Below are positions 16,621 to 21,542 of a stretch of 21,542 bases of DNA, piece after piece. A program made the position numbers and the translations under genes. Origin of the DNA: a virus. A model generated the notes under the pieces. The model made no database searches and had not been told where the DNA came from. It saw nothing but the letters and a program-made list of their open reading frames with translations. Every line of letters begins with the position of its first letter. Within the stretch, counting starts at the first letter, position 1. The stretch is taken from IMG/VR virus record IMGVR_UViG_3300037807_000783, positions 1 to 21,542 of that record. The stretch is one strand, 5' to 3'.

Positions 16621-17084
16621 GATATTTGATTGCAATTATTTTGGCGACAGTCGTGTTGCCATTTCTGTGCATAGCAGGGATGCCGGAGATTGCATCACTT
16701 GGAGATAGAGAGAAGTCTGATGGCTTCGTCTCGCCATCCAGTGCGATGCCGGTCATGCGAGCGACATCATACACGTGGAAGTCTGGTGGAGTGAATTGTG
16801 TGTTCACATCCGTCATCTACAATTGCACCGGACGAGTCAAAGTGAAGGTCTACCACGTGACCGGTGCTGTCTGGAAAGAATCTGCATGGAGTTCTGTCGG
16901 AGCTGGCGAAGCAAGCTTCGGATTCAATGACATGATTGTCGGTGATGACTATTCGCAGTTCCAAGCTATATATGATTGCACTGATGGCTCTTGCTTGGAC
17001 AGTGAGTGGACTATGGTGCATCAGGCACAATGGACTCAACCAACGAAGAGACAGCCACCAATCGAAGAGGAGCACGACGAATGA
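16617..17084 (+). CDS. Second exported protein of unknown function
   Basis: A 155-aa protein starting in an ATGA overlap with the exported protein before it. A hydrophobic N-terminus (YLIAIILATVVLPFLCIAG) is a likely signal peptide cut near IAG; the PFLC sequence does not match a good lipobox, so it is probably not a lipoprotein. The mature part has beta-rich segments (ATSYTWKSGGVNCVFTSVIY, RVKVKVYHVTGAVW) and several Cys (VNCVFTSVIYNC, YDCTDGSC) that suggest disulfides outside the cytoplasm. The C-terminal end is acidic. The tight pairing with the gene before suggests they act together. I do not recognise the family. Confidence 0.68.
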   Translation: MRYLIAIILATVVLPFLCIAGMPEIASLGDREKSDGFVSPSSAMPVMRATSYTWKSGGVNCVFTSVIYNCTGRVKVKVYHVTGAVWKESAWSSVGAGEASFGFNDMIVGDDYSQFQAIYDCTDGSCLDSEWTMVHQAQWTQPTKRQPPIEEEHDE

Positions 17085-17326
17085 GCAGTGTGAGGCTAGT
17101 CAGGGAAATCAATGTTGGACATTTGATATCGATATTCGGAATGGTGTTCACTCTGATTGTCTTTCTGGTCAGGACGGACGGCAGGATTGAAACCAACGAG
17201 TTGACGCTTGGACGAGTCATTGAACTGCAAGAGCAGATGATTCGAGATGTCAGTGACCTGAAAGAGTTCAAAATCAGGCAAGAAATCATCACCAACATGG
17301 ACAAGAATCTCTTTGCCGATGAGTGA
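17081..17326 (+). CDS. Small membrane protein with coiled coil, lysis cassette
   Basis: An 81-aa protein. Residues about 13-30 form one membrane segment (GHLISIFGMVFTLIVFLV), followed by a charged helix (TLGRVIELQEQMIRDVSDLK) of coiled-coil type. ATG 17081 has GAGGAG at 17067-17072, 8 bases upstream. It overlaps the exported protein gene by four bases and the endopeptidase gene by 8. A single membrane pass plus a coil at the head of a lysis cassette could be a holin partner, an antiholin or an accessory tethering protein. Bacillus XhlA has a similar mix but in the opposite order. The role is open. Confidence 0.65.
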   Translation: MSSVRLVREINVGHLISIFGMVFTLIVFLVRTDGRIETNELTLGRVIELQEQMIRDVSDLKEFKIRQEIITNMDKNLFADE

Positions 17327-17690
17327 ATATCACTATTTCGCAGACGATGAGTTGACCTGCCGATGTGGATGTGGACTCGGCGCAAGTGCGATGAGCAGGG
17401 CATTCATGTTGAGATTGGAATTCTTACGCAAGGAACTCGGATTCCCATTTCCAGTGACATCTGCAATTCGATGTTCAAAGCACAATGTCGATGTATCATC
17501 GACCGGCAAGAATGGAATTCATACGACGGGCAAAGCTGTCGATATTGCTGTCGATGGTGAGCATAAATATGAGCTAGTGAAACTCGCAATGTTTGCACGA
17601 TTCACCGGCATTGGCATCGGACGCACATTCGTTCATCTCGACATTGGCAGTCCGGGAAAATATCCAAGACCGAGAATTTGGAACTATTGA
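17319..17690 (+). CDS. Endolysin, M15-type peptidoglycan endopeptidase
   Basis: A 123-aa protein of the Peptidase M15 (type 3) family, which cuts peptide bonds in peptidoglycan to lyse the host. Likely zinc ligands are H68 and D75 in GIHTTGKAVDIAV and H106 in FVHLD, with D108 next to it. The segment FPVTSAIRCSKHN is the usual strand and turn before the active site. The N-terminus has a CRCGCG motif common in this family. ATG 17319 overlaps the previous gene by 8 bases; a TTG at 17313 is possible. No signal peptide is seen, so it needs a holin for export. A holin candidate follows. Confidence 0.9.
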   Translation: MSEYHYFADDELTCRCGCGLGASAMSRAFMLRLEFLRKELGFPFPVTSAIRCSKHNVDVSSTGKNGIHTTGKAVDIAVDGEHKYELVKLAMFARFTGIGIGRTFVHLDIGSPGKYPRPRIWNY

Positions 17691-17704
17691 ATGGAGATGG
17701 AAGT

Positions 17705-17881
17705 ATGGAATGGTTGAAAAGCACAAAGTTGATTGCATTCGCAAGTGGCTCGCTGTTGTCGTTTGCAGGATTGATGACTGGCAAAATGAGTGGCAGTGAG
17801 TTCCAACTTGCAATCACGGCAATCACTCTTGCATATATTGCCGGCAAATTTGGTGAGTATAAATATAAAGCTGGTGAGTGA
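17705..17881 (+). CDS. Holin candidate
   Basis: A 58-aa protein with two hydrophobic segments (LIAFASGSLLSFAGLMTG and FQLAITAITLAYIAGKFG) joined by a short loop, plus charged ends (MEWLKSTK at the start, EYKYKAGE at the end). Such small two-pass proteins next to an endolysin are commonly holins, which open the inner membrane at lysis time. ATG 17705 has GGAG at 17693-17696, 8 bases upstream. The gene begins 14 bases after the endolysin and ends in a TGATG overlap with the i-spanin candidate. The call rests on size, topology and place, since holins share little sequence. Confidence 0.7.
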   Translation: MEWLKSTKLIAFASGSLLSFAGLMTGKMSGSEFQLAITAITLAYIAGKFGEYKYKAGE

Positions 17882-18147
17882 TGGAGCTGTTGAGAGAGCT
17901 GTTGCCATTTCTGGCAGTTGCAGTCGTTGCATTTCTATTTGGGCGACCAACAAAGCAAGACAAGCATCTGTTCGAGATGCAGGATAAAATTGACAGAGAG
18001 CGAAGAGAGAAGATTGATGCAATTGCTGAAGCAAAAAAGCAGAAACTGCTCCGGGAGAATCTTGAGAACAGCTATCGCTCTTTATCTGCTCGCATCGAAT
18101 CCCTGCTTCGCAGGGCAGACGCAAAAGATGACGAGAGCATTCACTGA
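17881..18147 (+). CDS. i-spanin candidate, Rz-like
   Basis: An 88-aa protein with an N-terminal membrane anchor (LLPFLAVAVVAFLFG, residues about 7-21) and then a long charged helix rich in Lys, Glu, Arg and Asp (KIDRERREKIDAIAEAKKQK) that likely forms a periplasmic coiled coil. This is the topology of lambda Rz, which links the inner membrane to the outer membrane and fuses them in the last step of lysis. It is shorter than Rz (153 aa). It starts in a TGATG overlap with the holin candidate. Its 3' half overlaps another gene in a different frame, as Rz and Rz1 do in lambda. Confidence 0.7.
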   Translation: MELLRELLPFLAVAVVAFLFGRPTKQDKHLFEMQDKIDRERREKIDAIAEAKKQKLLRENLENSYRSLSARIESLLRRADAKDDESIH

Positions 18148-18376
18148 TTCGACTTCAGTTTCTGTGATAGTTGGGTACGCAGAGCAACTTGAACTTAACA
18201 TCAAAATGCTTGAAATCGATTGCGAATCACAGGCACTCGCTGACAGTCTTGAGATTGATATGTTGCGAGACCGAATCAAGAAATCTGAACCAACACTACT
18301 CGACAAGGTGATGTCTGATGGTCGAGTCTGGTTCATCGTTGGAGCAGTCGTTGGGATGCAATCTCGCAAGTGGTGA
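18017..18376 (+). CDS. Second spanin candidate overlapping the i-spanin gene, with C-terminal membrane segment
   Basis: A 119-aa protein in a different frame from the i-spanin gene, overlapping its last 131 bases. It has a signal-like segment (RTAIALYLLASNPCFAGQTQ), a helical middle (ADSLEIDMLRDRIKKSEPTL) and a C-terminal hydrophobic end (VWFIVGAVVGMQ). The Cys in SNPC is not in a standard lipobox. Rz1-type o-spanins are small lipoproteins without a C-terminal membrane segment, while u-spanins of the T1 type have both an outer-membrane lipid anchor and a C-terminal membrane segment, so this one is between the two. The start is uncertain: ATG 18017, TTG 18062 with GGGAG at 18053-18057, or ATG 18129 without the signal. 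Confidence 0.6.
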   Translation: MQLLKQKSRNCSGRILRTAIALYLLASNPCFAGQTQKMTRAFTDSTSVSVIVGYAEQLELNIKMLEIDCESQALADSLEIDMLRDRIKKSEPTLLDKVMSDGRVWFIVGAVVGMQSRKW

Positions 18377-18575
18377 TTCCTCCAGCAGGGTTTCTTTGGT
18401 GTGATTTTCTTAATTTCAGAAAAATATTCCAGAACATAAGTTCAACAACCACAACAACATCCGAATTGTATGCATATCATTAGGAATGTGTGCTTGCTGT
18501 CTCTCCTTAAAAGTGCGATACTTCTGGAGTGGTCAATATCGACTGCATCGCAATTTTGAACTGGGAGGTTCTGCA
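18377..18575. other. AT-rich gap between lysis and early genes
   Basis: This is the longest gap inside the window after the first one. Its first part (about 18390-18480) is rich in A and T. A frame with ATG 18486 runs through into the next gene, but a better start lies at 18576. A weak promoter-like pair is noted separately. No clear terminator with a T-run was seen. The break in the otherwise tight gene packing fits the border between the late and early transcription regions. Confidence 0.5.
18494..18522 (+). promoter_or_regulatory. Possible sigma-70-like promoter
   Basis: TTGCTG (18494-18499) and GATACT (18517-18522) are spaced by 17 bases. They match the usual hexamers at 3 and 4 of 6 positions. 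A start near 18529 would leave a leader of about 45 bases before ATG 18576 and would exclude the upstream ATG 18486. The match is modest. Confidence 0.25.
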
Positions 18576-19151
18576 ATGACAACATCAAACACAAACATCA
18601 CACTGACAACAAAAGAACTCACAGGAGGAGATAGAATGAAAAAGAAACAATGTAAACATGTCATCGGGTTTTATGATGATGACGAAACCAGAGTTGAACT
18701 AATTGACGGCAATACCTACAGTGTCGTTGTGTTCGATGGTGACAGTAATTTTACCAAGTTTGAATATTGCCCACACTGCGGAGCTACTCTTACTCTGGAT
18801 GAGACTGAAGTCGAAAAGATACACGATGTCACAAGCGATGCACTTCAAAGAGTAGAGCCATCACTGCCAGTGCCAGCATCGATGCCAACTTTGTCATCCA
18901 CAAGTCTCAACATCGATGGCTATTTCTATGTCTTGGACATTGAAAAGCAGTCATTCGCTATCCCGGCACTGCCGGTCGGCAGAGTCAATCACCGGGTTGA
19001 ACTGTTGCGAGACGAAAATGGCGACTATGCAGTGAAAACAGGTCGGACTGATTGCTTGCCACTAGGCAGACAGAGATGCACTCAACATTGCTTCACATTG
19101 CATGGTGCATTGAGTGATGCAGTGGAGTGGTACGCTTCGGAATCGCTATAA
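18576..19151 (+). CDS. Hypothetical early protein with a possible zinc-binding site
   Basis: A 191-aa protein of unknown family. Near the start are a CKHVIGFYDDDE segment and a YCPHCGATL segment, together a likely Cys/His zinc site (C-x-H and C-x-x-C). A Pro/Ser-rich linker follows at about 90-115, then a second domain (DGYFYVLDIEKQSFAIPALP, HRVELLRDENGDYAVKTG). Three in-frame starts exist. ATG 18576 has GGGAGG about 9 bases upstream and begins with MTTSNTNIT, shared with the next gene. ATG 18636 has the strongest SD (AGGAGG at 18623-18628 with GGAG up to 18630) and would remove the shared motif. ATG 18486 has no good SD. Either of the first two could be used. Confidence 0.68.
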   Translation: MTTSNTNITLTTKELTGGDRMKKKQCKHVIGFYDDDETRVELIDGNTYSVVVFDGDSNFTKFEYCPHCGATLTLDETEVEKIHDVTSDALQRVEPSLPVPASMPTLSSTSLNIDGYFYVLDIEKQSFAIPALPVGRVNHRVELLRDENGDYAVKTGRTDCLPLGRQRCTQHCFTLHGALSDAVEWYASESL

Positions 19152-19157
19152 TTAAGC

Positions 19158-19210
19158 ACCGGGAGAGTTTCGGCTCTCCCATCACTCAACAGGGAGAGAA
19201 CAATGACAAC
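19158..19210 (+). repeat. 53-bp direct repeat, copy 1, with hairpin and copied SD
   Basis: Identical base for base to 19795-19847. It includes a hairpin (GGGAGAG at 19161-19167 and CTCTCCC at 19174-19180 around TTTCGG), an 11-base spacer, a second GGGAGAG at 19192-19198 that serves as the SD, and ATG 19203 with the codons ACA AC. Because both GGGAGAG copies can pair with the same CTCTCCC, two exclusive folds are possible. It is the leader of the gene that starts at 19203. Confidence 0.9.
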
Positions 19211-19787
19211 ATCGAACACAAACATCACAGTCAAGCTAGTGAAGAGATATGATGGTGCTTATGACATCAAGTGCGAAGAGCATCCAGAGCTGGCATTGGT
19301 GGCTCGCAAAGAGTGCATGAGCATGGGCATGGCATACTACATTTATACAGATGACATGTACACAAAGAAGTCAACCATTGACTCCTTCTTCACACTGCAA
19401 GATTTGAGAGAAGAGTTGGTCGAAATTATCAAGGCACACATCGACAGCAATCCATCTCCAGTCGCACCATCTCCAGTTGACTCAATTCCTGCATCCGAAG
19501 AAGAGTATCTCGCCATTGCAGAATCCAATGGATATGACATCCACGATGAATGTGTGTGCAATGGAAGCTCATGGCACAGAATCACCAAAGTGCCTATGCA
19601 AGCAACCAGAGACTCGTGGACAGAGTCAGAGTGGATGAAGTGGATTGATGTTCATGCAAATGGACATCTTCAGGATGTCATTGACTTGAAGCTGTCACTG
19701 CGAAGAATGGTTGCCAAAATTGACTACAATCATCATGAACTAGATAGCATGACCGTGGCAATCATTCAGGTTGCCACGAACACTTGA
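19203..19787 (+). CDS. Hypothetical early protein
   Basis: A 194-aa protein of unknown family. It starts MTTSNTNIT like the gene before. The N-terminal part (VKLVKRYDGAYDIKCEEHPE, LALVARKEC) seems beta-rich, then a helical part (LQDLREELVEIIKAHI), a Pro/Ser/Val linker (NPSPVAPSPVDSIP), and a C-terminal part (YDIHDECVCNGSSWHRITKV, then TESEWMKWID) with Cys, His and Trp residues. Its SD (GGGAG at 19192-19196, spaced 6) lies within the 53-bp repeat. No nuclease or DNA-binding motif is clear. The place before the recombination genes suggests an early function. The 3' end of the gene holds an 8-bp inverted repeat. Confidence 0.7.
   Translation: MTTSNTNITVKLVKRYDGAYDIKCEEHPELALVARKECMSMGMAYYIYTDDMYTKKSTIDSFFTLQDLREELVEIIKAHIDSNPSPVAPSPVDSIPASEEEYLAIAESNGYDIHDECVCNGSSWHRITKVPMQATRDSWTESEWMKWIDVHANGHLQDVIDLKLSLRRMVAKIDYNHHELDSMTVAIIQVATNT
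19754..19778 (+). repeat. 8-bp inverted repeat at the end of the hypothetical gene
   Basis: CGTGGCAA at 19754-19761 and TTGCCACG at 19771-19778 pair perfectly around a 9-base loop. It lies in the last codons of the 19203 gene, 17 bases before the next direct repeat copy. There is no T-run after it, so it is not a standard terminator. It could mark an mRNA end or be chance. Confidence 0.4.
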
Positions 19788-19794
19788 ATCAGGA

Positions 19795-19847
19795 ACCGGG
19801 AGAGTTTCGGCTCTCCCATCACTCAACAGGGAGAGAACAATGACAAC
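19795..19847 (+). repeat. 53-bp direct repeat, copy 2, with hairpin and copied SD
   Basis: Second perfect copy of the repeat, 637 bases after the first. The hairpin arms are at 19798-19804 and 19811-19817, the SD copy GGGAGAG is at 19829-19835, and ATG 19840 starts the exonuclease gene. The copies stop matching right after the first three bases of codon 2 and two more bases. It sets the start and likely the control of the exonuclease gene. Confidence 0.9.
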
Positions 19848-20784
19848 CTATCATCCAGAAAAAAACAAGTCGGAATGGCTTGTCCAACGAAAACGGTCAA
19901 TTGGTGGAAGCGAATCGAGTGCGATACTTGGTTGCGACCAATACCGAAGCCCACTCGACATCTACATCGACAAGACAACCGAACGTGTCGATGAGATAAA
20001 CAATGGCTACATGTGGCTTGGCAATGTGCTTGAAGAGCCAATTGCCGAGCGATATATGGACGAGACTGGTCGCAAAATGCGAAGGCAACCATTCAAAGTC
20101 CATCCTGATTTTCCATTCATGTCATGCACGCTAGACCGGCAGATTGTCGGTGATGAGCGAGGTGTGGGGGTTTGGGAGTGCAAGACTGCATCGCCATATT
20201 TGTTTCGGGATATGAAGTTGAATGGACTGCCGGAGAAATACATCATTCAAGTTCAACACAACATGTGTGTCTGGAATTACAAGTGGGGTGCGATTTGTGT
20301 GCTGAATCGAGACACTGGCGAGATGATTCACTTCGACATCGACAGAGATGATGAGCTCATCTCTGTGATTGTCGAAAAGCTCGGTCTGTTTTGGCATGGT
20401 CACATCGTGCCGAGAATCGCTCCAGAGCCAATTGCAGTCAAGGTCGTCAAGTTGCCACCGGTTGGTGGAGAAATCACCGTCATCAACAATGACGACTGGT
20501 TTGATGCCTGCTCTGTATATAGCGAAGCAAAGGCACTCCAGTCTGATGCAAAGATGATGATGGATGTGGCAAAAGCGAAAATCATCGAACACATGGATGC
20601 AAGTGACGCATCAACATCTGAAGGCTCTGGAATGCGATTCTATTACAAGCCGAATAAGGGCAGGTTGACGACAGACATGAAGAAACTGCAAGCTGACAAT
20701 CCAGACATCAACCTGGATGAGTATCAAAACAGAGGCAGTGACTTCATGTCACTGCGAGCCTTTGAGATTGGAGACAGCAAATGA
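19840..20784 (+). CDS. YqaJ-type phage recombination exonuclease
   Basis: A 314-aa protein of the YqaJ/lambda exonuclease-like nuclease fold. It would chew one strand of double-stranded DNA ends to give single strands for annealing. Seen: GGSESSAILG at 22-31, the typical start of the fold; G61 and E65/E66 in LGNVLEEPIAERY; D99 in CTLDRQI; E113 and K115 in VWECKTA; and Q137/Q139 in YIIQVQHNM. These are the usual metal-binding and catalytic positions. The C-terminal third has a helix (YSEAKALQSDAKMMMDVAKA) common in this family. ATG 19840 is set by the SD in the direct repeat. The stop overlaps the start of the annealing protein gene (ATGA). Confidence 0.92.
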   Translation: MTTYHPEKNKSEWLVQRKRSIGGSESSAILGCDQYRSPLDIYIDKTTERVDEINNGYMWLGNVLEEPIAERYMDETGRKMRRQPFKVHPDFPFMSCTLDRQIVGDERGVGVWECKTASPYLFRDMKLNGLPEKYIIQVQHNMCVWNYKWGAICVLNRDTGEMIHFDIDRDDELISVIVEKLGLFWHGHIVPRIAPEPIAVKVVKLPPVGGEITVINNDDWFDACSVYSEAKALQSDAKMMMDVAKAKIIEHMDASDASTSEGSGMRFYYKPNKGRLTTDMKKLQADNPDINLDEYQNRGSDFMSLRAFEIGDSK

Positions 20785-21464
20785 GCGACACAAAAGAGGT
20801 GATGCCAATTTTGGCAGACATGGCGAAACAGCATGGGATGGATGTTGGCAACTTCTGGTCGACAATGCAGTCGACAGTTCTGCCGAATGCAACTCAAGAG
20901 CAAGCATTGGCATTCCTGACTGTTTGCCGAGAATACAAATTGAATCCACTTATCAAAGAGGTGTATGCCTTCCCATCTCGTGGTGGAATTCAACCAATCG
21001 TTGGAGTCGATGGATGGCTCGCAATTGCGAATCGGCAACCACAGTTCGATGGACTTGAGACTGAAGAAATCAACGACGCTGAAGGCAATCTGATTGCAAT
21101 CAAAGCAACCATCTGGCGAAGCGACAGAAAGCATCCGACAACAGCAACTGAACGAATGAGTGAGTGTGTCAGACCGACTCCAATCTGGACGAAATATCCA
21201 TGCAGGATGTTGACCAACAAGGCAATCATTCAGGCAATCAGAAGGGCATTCTCAATCTCTGGAATCTGTGACCCGGACGAAGGCGAAAGAATTGCAGAGT
21301 GTCAAAGTGTGGAGACTGTCGACATTGCTGAAGCAACCAAGCTGAAAATGGATGCAATCAAATCGAGAATCACATATGATGATTCTGATTGCATCGATGT
21401 CGAGGATGTCATGGAGGACGAACTCGGCAAGGCAAGTGAGTCAGGAGATTCCTCCCACTCTTGA
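20781..21464 (+). CDS. Single-strand annealing protein, RecT/Bet family
   Basis: A 227-aa protein that would anneal complementary single strands made by the exonuclease. The landmark region is ALAFLTVCREYKLNPLIKEV, then YAFPSRGGIQPIVGVDGWLA, then RQPQFDGLE, the typical core of Bet/RecT proteins. Further on, CRMLTNKAIIQAIRRAF fits the family helix that follows. The C-terminal tail is acidic (DDSDCIDVEDVMEDELG) and may bind host single-strand binding protein or other partners, as acidic tails often do. It is a little shorter than lambda Beta (261 aa). It overlaps the exonuclease gene by four bases, which ties the pair into one operon. Confidence 0.93.
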   Translation: MSDTKEVMPILADMAKQHGMDVGNFWSTMQSTVLPNATQEQALAFLTVCREYKLNPLIKEVYAFPSRGGIQPIVGVDGWLAIANRQPQFDGLETEEINDAEGNLIAIKATIWRSDRKHPTTATERMSECVRPTPIWTKYPCRMLTNKAIIQAIRRAFSISGICDPDEGERIAECQSVETVDIAEATKLKMDAIKSRITYDDSDCIDVEDVMEDELGKASESGDSSHS

Positions 21465-21483
21465 TTCACTTGCTGACAATCAC

Positions 21484-21542
21484 GGTGGCGAGAATCTATC
21501 GTTTTGAGAATGACATCCATATTGAATTCTCATCTCGCCACC
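21484..21542 (+). repeat. Large nested inverted repeat at the right edge
   Basis: GGTGGCGAGA (21484-21493) pairs perfectly with TCTCGCCACC (21533-21542). Inside it, TGAGAAT (21505-21511) pairs with ATTCTCA (21526-21532), which sits directly beside the outer arm. The result is a two-part stem with an 11-base bulge on the 5' side and a 14-base loop. It starts 20 bases after the annealing protein gene. The window ends exactly at the outer arm, so further pairing cannot be seen. Confidence 0.6.

Noticed and set aside
16907-16920. CGAAGC-AA-GCTTCG palindrome inside the second exported protein gene
   Set aside because: Loop of two bases and position within a normal reading frame; probably chance.
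17358-17375. CRCGCG cysteine cluster in the endolysin as an unusual metal site
   Set aside because: Short Cys clusters near the N-terminus are common in this M15 peptidase group.
21485-21542. Possible start of a further gene (GTG 21485 or ATG 21510) open to the right edge
   Set aside because: Only 11-19 codons are visible, neither start has a good SD, and the stretch overlaps the inverted repeat.
1-21542. CRISPR arrays, tRNA genes, integrase or insertion sequences
   Set aside because: None were seen on reading; the only repeats are the leader pair, the shared start module and the hairpins listed.

Overview
The window is a contiguous piece of a tailed double-stranded DNA phage or prophage. 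It holds the late morphogenesis region, the lysis cassette and the start of an early recombination region. Every convincing gene lies on the + strand. Genes are packed tightly, mostly joined by TAATG, TGATG or ATGA overlaps and preceded by clear Shine-Dalgarno (SD) sites. The gene order and protein types (Nu1/GpA terminase, lambda-type portal, HK97-fold capsid, gpFII-, gpZ-, gpU-like proteins, frameshifted tail chaperone, long tape measure, J-like tip protein) point to a lambda-like phage with a long non-contractile tail. Spanin-like genes and exported proteins point to a Gram-negative host. The host genus cannot be named from sequence alone, and no integrase, repressor, tRNA or host gene is visible.

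Layout. 2-220: end of an unknown gene, then a 219-base gap that may hold the packaging signal. 440-2753: terminase small and large subunits. 2790-7123: head genes, namely a gpW-like joining protein, portal, a protease-capsid fusion with an internal ribosome binding site, a UUCG-loop hairpin, a small protein and a gpFII-like connector. 7123-12778: tail genes, namely gpZ-like, unknown, gpU-like, tail tube, chaperone with a -1 frameshift, tape measure, two minor tail proteins and an NlpC/P60-like protein. 12771-16243: J-like tip protein and a C1q-like tail fibre. 16258-17084: two exported proteins of unknown function. 17081-18376: lysis cassette (membrane/coiled-coil protein, M15 endopeptidase, holin candidate, i-spanin, overlapping second spanin candidate). 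18377-18575: AT-rich gap with a possible promoter. 18576-21464: two unknown genes, a YqaJ-type exonuclease and a RecT/Bet-type annealing protein. 21484-21542: a large inverted repeat at the right edge.

How the parts work together: terminase cuts and pumps DNA through the portal into an HK97-fold shell processed by its fused protease. The connector proteins join head to tail. The tube grows on the tape measure with help from the chaperone, and the tip and fibre proteins contact the host. The lysis genes open the cell wall and membranes. The exonuclease and annealing protein form a two-part homologous recombination system.

The most notable observations are: (1) no GATC and no GGCC was found anywhere in 21.5 kb on reading, a strong sign of restriction-site avoidance; (2) a 53-bp perfect direct repeat sits in front of two early genes, and its hairpin arm is copied in the SD, so two exclusive RNA folds are possible; (3) the protease-capsid fusion carries a strong in-frame internal ribosome binding site next to an A7 slippery run, which could yield separate proteins; (4) a spanin candidate with a C-terminal membrane segment overlaps the i-spanin gene out of frame; (5) an exported-protein pair of unknown function lies between tail fibre and lysis genes.
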